Positions 23,343 to 33,504 are shown, numbered from the stretch's first letter. The stretch: DNA of 64,000 nucleotides from Leptodactylus fallax (GCA_947044405.1 CAMRHE010000156.1:3907001-3971000), one strand, 5' to 3'. A program made the numbers and translations. The notes: a model not told the origin generated them from the sequence alone.

Positions 23343-23684
23343 TTGCTTGGACTCACCAGAGTGATAGAACATGACATTATCACCGAGCCGCAGGTACGAA
23401 TTAATCTAAAACCATACCGGGTACCTGAAGCTCATAGACAAGCTATAACTGAGGAGGTCAGAAAGATTTTAGCACTTGGGGTGATTGAGGAGTCCAAAAG
23501 TGACTGGTCAAATCCCATTGTCCTGATTCCCAAACCCGAAGGTACCATGAGGTTCTGTAATGACTTCCGTAAATTGAATGAAGTGTCAAAGTTGGATGTC
23601 TACCCGATGCCCAGAGTTGATGAGCTTATAGAGAGGTTGGGACATGCTAGGTATTTCTCTACCCTCAACTTAACCAAAGGGTAG
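23343..23684 (+). pseudogene. reverse transcriptase, N-terminal part
   Basis: A 113-codon open segment with canonical gypsy RT motifs in order: QVRINLKPYRVPEAHR, EVRKILALGVIEES, WSNPIVLIPKPEGTMRFCND and YFSTLNLTKG. The last is motif A, where the catalytic Asp of (S/T)LDL is replaced by Asn. The frame stops immediately after LTKG at 23682. Palm motifs B and C (YxDD) are not found before the next recognisable piece at 27985, so the middle of the RT was lost in or around the insertion that follows. Confidence 0.85.
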
Positions 23685-23685
23685 G

Positions 23686-24899
23686 CAGGGACGGTTTTAG
23701 ATATAGTGTGGCCCTTGGCAAAATTAAAAATGGGGCCCCAAATGCTGTACCTAGAAAGTGCCTCTAGTGTTTTTAGATCTTATGCTCTGGACTGCCTAAG
23801 AGATTGCCTGGAGATTAGAGCAGAGAGAAACAGATGGAGCTGTGGCTCCAACTGGGTGGGTCAGAAATATTACCATACTCCCTCTTGTTGGCTAGGTGAG
23901 TCATGACATCACTAGTCACAGCAGTGATGACCAGGCTGTCTAGCTGTCTTTATGTCTCTGTGTTTAACGACTGATCACTGGACACAGATATAGTTAACCC
24001 ATTTGTACGTCATTTGTCGCATAGCGATGTATGGAGAGGGCTCAACTCCATGCACGGCAGATGCCAGCTGTATAATACAGCTAGAACCCGCCACTAACAG
24101 CTGTGGTTTTTTGAGCCGAAGCAGAGTGTGGAAAAAAACACTGTTTTTCATTGTGTTTTTGCTGTTTTTCTCTGCGGATTTTCTTCCCTTATTAAATATA
24201 CAGGTAAAATGCAAGCATTTCTGCAGATATAATTGAAATGCTGCATTTTTCAAAAATGCATGTGTTTTCATTCACTTTGCTGGTAATGTAAAACACTGTG
24301 TTTTCGCAATGTGGGGCTTCATCCTCAAAAGGTTTTCCCATAATCAAAGTTTCTGACCTGTCCACAGAATAGGTAATAGGTGTCTGACTGGTGGAGGTTG
24401 GACCACTTGGACCACTAGCAGTCACTAGAGGGGTCCTATATTCTCTTGTGTCAATGGATTGGTTGTCAAGCATACACAGCACTACCCCATTCAAAGTCCA
24501 TGGAATTTCTATAGCAATGAACTTGACTAGTTGGACCTATATACTTTGAAAAGAGTGCAAGAGTGCATGCTTGACCATTAAACCACTTAAACGGGAGGAC
24601 ACAGGATCCCTGTTTTCCTGGTTGATTTTTTTCTCAGTGGTCAGACATTTATCATCCACCCTGTGGACAGGCCCCTGATCTTTCTAGAGTAAAATATGCC
24701 AACCGTCTCTCTAGCGTTATCCATTACACGCTAAAATAATAGTAATAATGATTATCACTAGAGATGAATGTATAAATTGCTACAATTTTTATAGGGGCAT
24801 AGAAAATTCTTTTCTTATGAAAGCTCCTATTTAATTTGCATGCACAAAATTGGTTAGTGCATTTCTGCGATTTTGGCATATCTTTAACACCTGTACCTG

Positions 24900-24901
<2 letters not shown>
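23686..24901. other. unclassified insert within the gypsy RT, hAT-like left end
   Basis: Immediately after the RT motif A region the sequence changes to CAGGGACGGTTTTAG, a typical hAT-type terminus, at 23686. No matching right terminus or 8-bp duplication was found, so this is only a candidate. The stretch to 24901 has no convincing ORF; short open frames at 23706-24494 resemble nothing I recognise. Confidence 0.35.

Positions 24902-24944
<43 letters not shown>
24902..24944. repeat. (TA)n microsatellite abutting a Tc1 end
   Basis: A pure TA run of about 43 bp whose last TA is the target duplication of the Tc1 element starting at 24945. Confidence 0.95.
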
Positions 24945-24947
<3 letters not shown>

Positions 24948-26577
24948 TGCCTTGCGAAAGTATTCGGCCCCCTTGAACTTTTCAACCTTTTGCCACATTT
25001 CAGGCTTCAAACATAAGGATATAAAATTTTAATTTTTTGGTGAAGAATCAACAACAAGTGGTTTGCAATTGTGAAGTGGAACGAAATTTATTGGTCATTT
25101 TAAACTTTTGTAAAAAATAAAAAACTGAAAAGTGGGGCGTGCAATATTATTCGGCCCCATTACTTTCAGTGCAGCAAACTCACTCCAGAAGTTCAGTGAG
25201 GATCTCTGAATGTTTCAATGTTGTCCTAAATGACTGATGATGATAAATATAATCCACCTGTGTGTAATCAAGTCTCCATATAAATGCACCTGCTCTGTGA
25301 TAGTCTCAGGGTTCTGTTTAAAGCGCAGAGAGCATTATGAAGACCAAGGAACACACCAGGCCGGTCCGTGATACTGTTGTGGAGAAGTTTAAAGCTGGAT
25401 TTGGATACAAAAAGATTTCCCAAACTTTAAACATCCCAAGGAGCACTGTGTAAGCGATCATATTGAAATGGAAGGAGTATCAGACCACTGCAAATCTATC
25501 AAGACCTGGCCGTCCCTCTAAACTTTCATCTCAAACAAGGAGAAGACTGATCAGAGATGCAGCCAAGAGGCCCATGATCACTCTGGATGAACTGCAAAGA
25601 TCTACAGCTGAGGTGGGAGGGTCTGTCCAAAGGACAACAATCAGTCATACACTGCACAAATCTGGCCTTTATGGAAGAGTGGCAAGAAGAAAGCCATTTC
25701 TCAAAGATATCCATAAAAAGTCTTGTTTAAAGTTTGCCACAAGCCACCTGGGAGACACACCAAACATGTGGAAGAAGGTGCTCTGGTCAGATGAAACCAA
25801 AATCGAACATTTTGGCCACAATGCAAAACAATATGTTTGACGTAAAAGCAACACAGCTCATCACCCTGAACACACCATCCCCACTGTCAAACATGGTGGT
25901 GGCAGCATCATGGTTTGGGCCTGCTTTTCTTCAGCAGGGACAGGGAAGATGGTTAAAATTGATGGGAAGATGGATAGAGCTAAATACAGGACCATTCTGG
26001 AAGAAAACCCATTGGACTCTGCAAAAGACCTGAGATTGGGACGGGGATTTATCTTCCAACAAGACAATGATCCCAAACATAAAGCAAAATCTACAATGGA
26101 ATGATTCACAAATAAACGTATCCAGGTGTTAGAATGGCCAAGTCAAAGTCCAGACCTGAATCCAATCGAGAATCTGTGGAAAGAGCAGAAAACTGCTGTT
26201 CACAAACGCTCTCCATCCAACCTCACTGAGCTCGAGCTGTTTTCCAAGGAAGAATGGGCAAGAATTTCAGTCTCTCGATGTGAAAAACTGATAGAGACAT
26301 ACCCCAAGCGACTTGCAGCTGTAATCGCAGCAAAAGGTGGCACTACAAAGTATTAACTTAAGGGGGGCGAATAATTTAGCACGCCCCACTTTTCAGTTTT
26401 TTATTTTTTACAAAAGTTTAAAATATCCAATAAATTTCATTCCACTTCACGATTGTGTGCCACTTGTTGTTGATTCTTCACCCAAAAAATTTAAATTTTA
26501 TATCCTTATGTTTGAAGCCTGAAAAGTGGCAAAAGGTTGAAAAGTTCAAGGGGGCCGAATACTTTCGCAAGGCACTG
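24945..26577 (+). mobile_element. Tc1 element with long inverted ends, 1633 bp
   Basis: Starts CAGTGCCTTGCGAAAGTATT and ends with its reverse complement. The inverted repeat extends roughly 200 bp inward, with a few small indels, as in other IR/DR-type Tc1 elements. TA duplications flank it (24943-24944, 26578-26579). It carries one transposase gene with only three in-frame stops. A truncated copy of the same family lies at 40257. Confidence 0.92.
25337..26356 (+). pseudogene. Tc1 transposase, full length with three in-frame stops
   Basis: 339 codons from ATG 25337 to TAA 26356, all in one frame. The paired helix-turn-helix N-terminus (MKTKEHTRPVRDTVVEKFKA..., RPGRPSKLS) is followed by the DDE domain: VLWSDETKIEHFG (first Asp), FIFQQDNDPKHKAK (second Asp) and [17 protein letters not shown] (catalytic Glu), ending AAKGGTTKY. 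The stops are TAA at 25451, TGA at 25838 and TGA at 26102; the two TGA codons sit where Trp is normally conserved, so both fit single G-to-A changes. No frameshift is present, so decay is by point mutation only. Confidence 0.9.
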
Positions 26578-26579
26578 TA

Positions 26580-27118
26580 TGTGGGGTATGTATGAATTCC
26601 TCACATATTGCAGTTTTTTGGAAAGTACATTATGTTTGCAGAAAGGGACTGCTTGAGCATGCACTATAGTGGCAAATTTGAATTTTTCTGCTATTTTTGC
26701 TTGTAATCTCTGTTTGCTGCAAAGTTACGTGAAGGTGGTTGTATATATGAAATATTAAGCTGTGTTTTTATATACTGTATGCTGTGCAATCTCAAAAAAG
26801 TTAGATTTTGGTGTTACAGTTTGCTAGGTGCAGTATAGATTTTTAACATATTAGTGAATAACAGCAAAATCTTGCTTGTCTTCTGTATCAGTGTTTTTGA
26901 GAGTACGAGCTCTTGTTGTAGCTGATGTTTGTGGTATATATAAATTATGTACACCTTGACCTATTATTTTATATGTAATTTTTGTGTGAATGTAAGATTG
27001 AATATGTTTTAGGTGCAAATATGTGTCTTAGCTAATTTAAAAAAAAAAATTATTTGTGTTTGTCACAAAGTTACATGAAGGTGGATGTGGCTATTGATAA
27101 CCCATTGAAACATATATA
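26580..27118. other. AT-rich sequence, no gene seen
   Basis: AT-rich, with no significant ORF and no recognisable element ends. Phrases such as CACAAAGTTACATGAAGGTGG recur near 26720, 27065 and 27735, which suggests an old diverged tandem or interspersed repeat. Confidence 0.5.
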
Positions 27119-27477
27119 CAGGTGCATCTCAATAAATTAGAATAACTTTGAACCGTTTATTTCTTTCAGTAATTACATTAAAAAAGTGACCGCCTATATT
27201 TTCTAGATTCTTTACACACATTGTGTTCTATTCCAAGTGCTTTATTTCTGTAAATGTTGATTATGGATTACAGGTAATGAAAACCCAAATCTAAAAAAAT
27301 TTGAATATTGTAAAAAAGTTCATTCAGTTTGTCATCTGCCAAGGTTTCCTAAGCCTTTAAATGGTCACTCAGTCTGGTTCAGTAGGACACACAATCATGG
27401 AAGACTGTTGATTATGAATTGAATTACTGAAATGAATGAACATTTCAAAAATATTCTAATTTATTGAGATGCACCAG
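27119..27477. mobile_element. Tc1-derived MITE, 359 bp
   Basis: Ends CAGGTGCATCTCAATAAATT and its complement (…TTATTGAGATGCACCAG) sit between TA dinucleotides. The interior keeps AAGCCTTTAAATGGTCACTC and the following CAGTCTGGTTCAGTAGG, which matches the region upstream of the transposase in Tc1 copy A (about 6365-6410). It is thus an internal-deletion derivative of that or a sister family. Confidence 0.85.
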
Positions 27478-27526
27478 TAATCTTCAGGTTTTCTACTTTC
27501 AAAAAATATGTAAATATGTAAATATT

Positions 27527-27581
27527 TAAACCTGCATGCACATATCTTCAGATTTTCTGAAGATATGTGCATGCAGGTTTA
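27527..27581. repeat. perfect 26-bp-arm hairpin with 3-nt loop
   Basis: The left arm 27527-27552 (TAAACCTGCATGCACATATC + TTCAGA) is exactly the reverse complement of the right arm 27556-27581; the loop is TTT. No transposon ends or target duplication are evident. Confidence 0.95.
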
Positions 27582-27984
27582 GGCCTTAGTGATATGAATG
27601 AACTCTGCACATGTTGAACTCTTATTTTTAGGAGGTTCGGTGCATATAACTTTTTGTTTGGTTTCCACTTTTAGCAACTAATATACATTTATTTGCATTT
27701 CTTTTAATAAAACATTCACTTTAAATCAAAATTGCATGAAGGTGCCTATTTGCGTACAGTACCAAGTGGCATTCTGACAATGCCGCTGGTGTCTACTTTA
27801 AGAAAATATTTAGGTATAGGGGGGTTAGCATGATTTTTTTTAATGATGCAGTTTAGGTTTTATTTGTCCATCTCAAAACTGTGAAAATTGCTCCGGCTAC
27901 CAGAGGTGCAAAATTTCCGGAGACCCCTGGCAGTGAAAGGGTTAAATAAAAAGTAAGTGAGAGCTTTTTAGGGATCATTTGTAC

Positions 27985-28317
27985 AATCGCAGGTTTATAC
28001 CAAATTTTGCAACCATTGCAGTAACTCTGACAGACCTAACCAAGGGAAATAAATCTGTCATGGTAAAGTGGAGTAAAGAGCCTGAGGGGGCATTCCATGA
28101 GTTAAAATCAGTCCTCTGTAAACAGCCAGTTTTGGTTACCCCTTACTAAACAGGTTATGGTCCAGACTGATGCCTCTGATGTAGGGTTAGGCGCAGTACT
28201 TTCACAAGTGGTTGGGGGTGAAGAACATCCATTCACCTACTATAAAGACTATAGTATTGTGGAAAGATAGTGCTTTGCCATTAAGTGGGCCCTAGAATCC
28301 CTGAGGTATTATTTGAA
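27985..28317 (+). pseudogene. RT thumb and RNase H remnant of Gmr1-like element
   Basis: Translation reads RFIPNFATIAVTLTDLTKGN (thumb), then a WSKEPEGAFHELKSVL tether segment and RNase H start QTDASDVGLGAVLSQ, with the first catalytic Asp retained, through CFAIKWALESLRYYL. Two in-frame stops (near 28145 and 28269) interrupt it. The sequence runs directly into the 3' LTR at 28319 without the rest of RNase H and without a clear polypurine tract, so the 3' end of pol is deleted. Confidence 0.8.
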
Positions 28318-28318
28318 T

Positions 28319-28797
28319 GTGAGAAGGTGACAGGCTGTAGGGTGGGCATATCTCCCCCAGATTCCTCACATATGTATGGTCCGGGGCTACTAATGGTAAT
28401 GCCCCAACTCAGGTATGAGAGCTTGGGCTCATTACTGGGCTTTAAAGGGTTGCTAAGACTGCAGTTCTTGGCAGATCCTGGGAGAGATTGGAGGTGCCAG
28501 GGTCTGTCTGGATATGGAGAAATCTGGTAAGAAAGATACCTTGTTGCCCTCTTTTTTGTTTGTTTGTGTTTTTCCGTGTGACAGGTAGTAAGCTACACGT
28601 ACAGATAGAAACATTGTATTAGTTAGAGCTCAGACAAGCAGGTTTTGATTTGTCTTTTGTCTGAAGTTAAGGCTTTATTTTGTTCCTCAGTTTTTTTCAA
28701 AATAAACATAATGGGGCAAAACCCATTTTCACCAGATTTTGTGTCCTCATCTTTGACTGTTTGGGTCCGCTCTGCTGCTATCGTGCTATCCTACACA
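28319..28797 (+). repeat. 3' LTR of Gmr1-like element
   Basis: Starts TGTGAGAAGGTG and ends near CCTACACA; diverged homologue of the 5' LTR. AATAAA lies at 28701-28706. A Penelope-like element begins almost immediately downstream. Confidence 0.9.
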
Positions 28798-28805
28798 AAA
28801 TATAT

Positions 28806-31800
28806 AATCTACAAAAAATCAAGCAGCACTCCACAAGTCAGGTGAAAAGAAAGTGAGGTAGTTTATTGCCTCATACTCCGCAACGTTTCAGCTCGCACTG
28901 AGCCTTTTTCAAGCTATGCATGGTGACATTTCACAATATTTTATAGTGCAATACTCAATTATGCAATTACAATTACAAAGTGTAAAATCTCATATATTAC
29001 AATTGGGCATATCATAAACATCAATGTGTTACAACCCATAAGTGAAAAGAGTGCATGTAATAAGGTACAGTCATCTCTAGCTCCCTCCTGTATAGTAATA
29101 TCATAGTATAAACGATCTATGAACAGGTGTATCGATTAATAACAAATAAATTGCCTACAGATCATAGGTTCCATACATGTGTATCCCCATTCAGCATCTG
29201 TAGAACCCCGCCGTGCATGCACGAGGAACTACAGATAGGAAAAAAGGGTCTGCGGTCATGTGACATATCATGCATGTGCACTGGCTAAATGCAATGCCAA
29301 AATCGCCATCTTGAAAATTACACACAGAGGATTGTGTCAAGAGGTATGTATACCATGTGAAACTAAGAAAAATTACACAGATTCAAAGTAAAGGCATCCA
29401 GATCTCCAGGATGATTCAATAAAGGTCTCCCAGCAAATGTATTAGTGAATACTGTATATGGATAGCGCATACAAGATCTATAAGTTCACTAATAGAACCA
29501 ATTATATCAGAACCGCTGCATGTGAATTGATACTAAATGCAGCATAGCTAAGTGGTCGATCCAATAAAAGGAAAAGTTGAAGGAAAGGTCCAGATAACTC
29601 TCATGCCTCTATTAACCCCTGGCTTACTATACAGGGAGACTGTTCATAACATGGTATTTAAACAAGAACTGTCAGTGTACATGCAATCCAATATAGGACC
29701 ATCATACTCTGCAGATGGAGTATGGAGTTTGCCATGGCATTCTTGGAGGTAGTACTCACACATAACTACTTTTTGTTCGGTGAGAAGTACTACGCACAGA
29801 CACAAGGGACCGCCATGGGGTCAAACGTGGTGCTGGTCTACGCAAACATTTACATGCGCGCACTTGAAGAGCACCTCATTTATCTGTCCAACCATTTTGA
29901 GAGTGTTCTCAGATGGTGGTTATACATCAATGATGTGTTCTTGATTAGTTGGGCGATGAGGTCACTTTAAGATTATTGCATGATTTTTTGAATTCTATAG
30001 ATCCGACTGTGAAATTTACAGTAGTACATTCAAAAGAGGGTACAGTTTATAGATGTTATGGTATATTGCAATGAGGGTACATTTTCCACATCGCTATTTG
30101 TTAAACCTACAGATGTAAACAATCTGCTCTTGTATAATAGCAATCATTCAAGAGGTCTGATTAATAATTTACCAGTGATTCATCTAATGAGAGCTAAAAA
30201 AATGGTGAGTGATCCAGTTGAGGTATGTAAAACTCTTGATGATATGGAAGATAAATTTGTTAAAAGAGGTTATCCTAGATGGTTGGTGAAAAAGCATAGA
30301 AGGGACATAGAGAATAAAGGAAAGGAGAAATTGCTGTGTCCTAGCAATATAGATAAGATTTAACGGATTCCATTTGTCTCCACCTTCTCTGAAAACAGTC
30401 AAGAAATTGCTAAAATTATCAGAAAACATTAGCCAATGTTAGGCCATTGAGTTCCCGAGGTTCTAGAGTTCCAGAGGCCTCCCCTCTCTTCATATCGTCG
30501 ATCTCCAAATATTAAATATAGATGAAGTGAAGTCGGATTTAGGCCCTTTGAAGAAAAAAAATTATACAAACATATTTGATTAAACCCAAGATTGGATGTT
30601 ACCCATGCATGAGCTGTGTTAATTGTTCACTTATGAATAAAGGTTCACAGTTCATATATCCATCAACCCAGGAGGTGTTCGAGATTATAGACTTTCTTAC
30701 ATGTAATACGGAGTACGTTTTATATGTTTTACAATGCCCTTGCCAACTGCTATATTTTGGACAAGATGAGACTTAACCAACATCGTTATTCCATCAGGAA
30801 AAAGAAAGTAGACCTACCTGTTCCTAAACATTTTACGAGGCGAGACATACTGAGAAACAACTGAGGTTTTACATAGTGGATGGATCATATCCCACCGTCT
30901 AGGTTAGGAGGTGATCGAATGAAAATGTTAAAAAGGCGTGAATTGGAATGGATTCATGGGTACATTGTGACATGGGGTCTAAATGTTGAAATCTCTACTG
31001 CGGGTTTATTCTAGTTGGTGCTAGGAGGTATGACTTGCCCTGAGACAGACATGGTGACGTCTTATGTGGTCATTAGTATACTGACGATAGTATAAAAATA
31101 ACTTTTTATAAAAATTGGAATTTTTGTTAAAATAGTTGTATTGTGATCGGGGTCATGTGACATAATTTTGAAATAATTTTGTAATAAGCAGCTTAATATA
31201 GTCTGTCTAATGGATATATATTGGGGCACATTTGTCAATACTGTCTATCTTTGCAATGTCTTAAACTACAAATCCCATTCGCAGTTTTAGACACATTTAT
31301 GAATCTGTCATACAGACAGTGTTTCTAGAAGCTCCAAAATTGTGGCTCACCATGAGCCAAATATTTGGTGCAAAAAGAGACAAATATTTGGCGCAAGACA
31401 TAATGAGATAACATAAGCAGACACAAATCATCTCTCGTTTATTGAGACAAATATGTGGCGCATGAAGTAAATTGTTGTAAATTCATTACACCATTTTAAA
31501 CTTGGTCTATTTTGCCCAGGAAATCTGTGCCATATTAGTTCTTTTCTGTTTCATAAATGTGTTGTAAAGTTAGACACTTCTAAACCCCACCCATTCTGGT
31601 GCACATTTTTCAAAAGTTTGTAGCCTGTCGTATTTTTATTTTCTTTCTGGTGCACAATGTTTGTAAATGCTGTGCACTATGAATTTTGGCACAAATGTAG
31701 ATAGAAAAGTGTTGGACTTGGATTGATAAATGAGCCTCATTTTGTATAATCCACATATGGGATCGTTATTCAAAGCTAGGTTTCTATTATACTAGATGGA

Positions 31801-32085
31801 TCTATGGCTTTATCACACATAATTATATGTATAAAATTTTGTTTTAGATACATGTAGTCATGATTTGGTCTCGCATTTCATACGAATGAAATTGGTACAC
31901 TCTTATAATATTGCCCTTCCCCTTATTTAGGGCTTTTCTATTGGATTGACTGTTCAGGGTACTAAAAGGGAGGCTCAGGGCGAGCTGAAACGTTGTGGAG
32001 TATGAGGCAATAAACTACCTCTCTCTCCTTTCACCTGACTTGTGGAGTGCTGCCTTTTTTTGGATACTACTTTGGGATATAGCAG
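28806..32085 (+). mobile_element. Penelope-like element with inverted terminal repeats
   Basis: About 110 bp at the left (28810-28916, AGCAGCACTCCACAAGTCAG, GGTAGTTTATTGCCTCATAC, CAACGTTTCAGCTCG) recurs as the reverse complement at the right (about 31950-32075, GAGCTGAAACGTTG, GTATGAGGCAATAAACTACC, CTGACTTGTGGAGTGCTGC). Between them lie a Penelope-type reverse transcriptase and a GIY-YIG endonuclease remnant (29600-31014). Inverted or tandem pseudo-LTRs are usual for Penelope elements. A roughly 600-bp leader precedes the coding region, and AT-rich sequence without ORFs follows it (31015-31940). Confidence 0.85.
29600..31014 (+). pseudogene. Penelope RT and GIY-YIG endonuclease, broken
   Basis: RT palm segments: ALEVVLTHNYFLFGEKYYAQ-like sequence at 29722-29800, then TQGTAMGSNVVLVYANIYM (motif B region) and RWWLYINDVFLI (29911-29950). 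The last is motif C, where the usual Y-I-D-D is Y-I-N-D, so the first catalytic Asp is lost. A frame change follows. The 30058-30363 segment is the thumb/linker with the YNSNHSRGLINN motif typical of Penelope elements. The endonuclease region (30576-31014) has a CPCQLLYFGQ motif (the GIY-YIG second half, with F-G for Y-V-G) followed by decayed PVPKHF...HTEKQLRFYIVDG. Several stops. In the family these domains nick DNA and prime reverse transcription. Confidence 0.82.
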
Positions 32086-32120
32086 ATTCCTTGTACTGGC
32101 ACCCATTCACTACTGCTGCT

Positions 32121-32125
<5 letters not shown>

Positions 32126-32195
<70 letters not shown>
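32126..32195. repeat. (TA)n microsatellite abutting a Tc1 end
   Basis: About 70 bp of pure TA directly upstream of the Tc1 element at 32196; the final TA is the target duplication. Confidence 0.95.
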
Positions 32196-32198
<3 letters not shown>

Positions 32199-33076
32199 TG
32201 GGGGAAAAAAGTATTTAGTCAGCCACCATTTGTGCAAGTTCTCCCACTTAAAAAGATGAGAGAGGCCTGTAATTGACATCATAGATAGACCTCAACTATG
32301 AGAGACAAAATGAGAAACAAAATTGTAGACCTGCACCAGGCTGGGAAGACTGAATCTGCAAAAGGCAAGCAGCTTGGTGTGAAGAAATCAACTGTGGGAG
32401 CAATAATTAGAAAATGGAAGAAATACAAGACCACTGATAATCTCCCTCAACAACTTATCCGTGTACATGAAAGAATGAATGGGGCCATGTATAGTGATAT
32501 TTTGAGTACAAACCTCCTTCCATCAGCAAGAGCATTGAAGATGAAACGTGACTGGCTCTTTCAGCATGACAATGATCCCAAGCACACCGCCAGGGCAACG
32601 AAGGAGTGGCTTTGTAAGAAGCATTTCAAGGTCCTGGAGTGGCCTAGCCTGTCTCCAGATCTAAACCCCTTAGAAAACCTTTGGAAGGAGGTGAAAGTCC
32701 ATGTTGCCAAGCGACAGCTCCAAAACATCACTGCTCTAGAGGAGACCTGCATGGAGGAATGGGCCAACATACCAGCAACAGTGTGTGCCAACCTTGTGAA
32801 GACTTACAGAAAACGTTTGACCTCTGTCATTGCCAACAAAGGATATATAACAAAGTATTGAGATGAACTTTTGTTATTGACCAAATTCTTATTTTCCACC
32901 ATAATTTGCAAATAAATTCTTTAAAAATCAGATAATGTGATTTTCTGGATTTGTTTTCTCATTTTGTCTCTCATAGTTGAGGTCTACCTATGATGTCAAT
33001 TACAGGCTGGCCTCATCTTTTTTAATGGGAGAACTTGCACAATTGGTGGCTGACTAAATACTTTTACTTCCCACTG
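32196..33076 (+). mobile_element. internally deleted Tc1 element, 881 bp
   Basis: Ends CAGTGGGGGAAAAAAGTATT and AAATACTTTTACTTCCCACTG, flanked by TA. Inner inverted repeats include TAGACCTCAACTATGAGAGA and its complement near 32960-32990. Same family as the copies at 48400-48879 and 48880-52965. An internal deletion in the transposase leaves an open fusion ORF. Confidence 0.9.
32298..32861 (+). CDS. in-frame deletion derivative of Tc1 transposase (187 aa)
   Basis: The open frame has two parts fused in frame at about residue 51. The N-terminal helix-turn-helix portion is [20 protein letters not shown], then [20 protein letters not shown] and TTDNLPQ. The C-terminal DDE half begins [13 protein letters not shown], then contains [12 protein letters not shown] (second catalytic Asp), [17 protein letters not shown] (catalytic Glu) and terminal GYITKY. 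The second DNA-binding half, the first catalytic Asp (WSDETK) and the glycine-rich segment seen in the sister copy at 52093-52563 are absent. It cannot be a functional transposase, but it could encode a DNA-binding truncated protein. The native start is slightly upstream in sister copies ([10 protein letters not shown]), so the first residues may be remodelled. Expression is unknown. Confidence 0.6.
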   Translation: MRDKMRNKIVDLHQAGKTESAKGKQLGVKKSTVGAIIRKWKKYKTTDNLPQQLIRVHERMNGAMYSDILSTNLLPSARALKMKRDWLFQHDNDPKHTARATKEWLCKKHFKVLEWPSLSPDLNPLENLWKEVKVHVAKRQLQNITALEETCMEEWANIPATVCANLVKTYRKRLTSVIANKGYITKY

Positions 33077-33491
33077 TATATAGTGTCTGGGAAGGTTTTA
33101 GACAGGGTCTCAGCTCTCTAGGACGTACCGTTCTCAAAACGTGTAAGCAATGCTATTCACAAACTCTTCATCTTTTTTTATTTTTGTAATGTTTGAATTT
33201 TTATAAATATGGTACATTAAAAGTTAATTTTACACTTTTTGTGCGTGAATGCTGGAACTTTTATCATTCTTAAGATTCCATTTTCTGAGCATAGAAGTCC
33301 AGACTCTCTAATCCGAGCCTCTCCAGGAGCATTATACCATGGGATATAACATAAAAAGGTGAGCTGAAAAAGCATGATTGTTTCATTGCTGTTATCTACA
33401 TTCACAAAGGGTTAAAGAAGAAAATTTCTCCTTAGTTTCTTATGCAATTTCTCCAGAGCACGGAAATGCCCCACTGGGCTTTTAAAAAGCA
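33077..33491. repeat. old interspersed non-coding repeat, left part
   Basis: The phrases AACTCTTCA, TTCACAAAGGGTTAAA, CAATTTCTCCAGAGCACGGA and GGCTTTTAAAAAGCAGATT fit the repeat that continues to the right of the DIRS at 38788 (GATTTTGCTGGAATAG...). The repeat was therefore the target of the DIRS insertion. No gene. Confidence 0.6.
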
Positions 33492-33504
33492 GATTCCCCT
33501 TACA

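Larger units (their letters stand above)
11550..28797 (+). mobile_element. Gmr1-like Ty3/gypsy LTR retrotransposon, heavily interrupted
   Basis: Two diverged LTRs (11550-12046, 28319-28797) bracket, in order, gag (12179-13140), protease (13141-13884), integrase (13888-14371 continuing at 22694-23209), reverse transcriptase N-part (23343-23684) and RT thumb/RNase H (27985-28317). Integrase lies upstream of RT. This copia-like pol order is the published hallmark of the Gmr1 group of Ty3/gypsy elements in fishes, frogs and other deuterostomes. The copy is dead: the protease active-site Asp, the RT motif A Asp and several frames are lost, and 8.3-kb and 4.3-kb insertions split integrase and RT. 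LTR divergence (visibly above 10%) indicates an old insertion. The target duplication is obscured by AT-rich flanks. Confidence 0.85.

Noticed and set aside
23686..27984. The whole 4.3 kb as one large hAT inserted in the gypsy RT
   Set aside because: Only a left-end-like CAGGGACGG was seen. No right end and no copy of the preceding 8 bp were found, and RT motifs B and C are missing, so a simple insertion is not supported.
11540..28805. Exact target duplication of the Gmr1-like element
   Set aside because: The left flank is a TA microsatellite and the right flank AAATATATAA is AT-rich, so any short match is meaningless.
28880..28916. Functional hammerhead ribozyme in the left end of the first Penelope-like element
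   Set aside because: The first core box reads CTTGAAA-like and not CTGANGA; only stem II and GAAA are preserved.
31995..32282. ORFs with long Ile-Tyr runs on both strands
   Set aside because: Translation of the (TA)n microsatellite joined to the Tc1 and Penelope ends.
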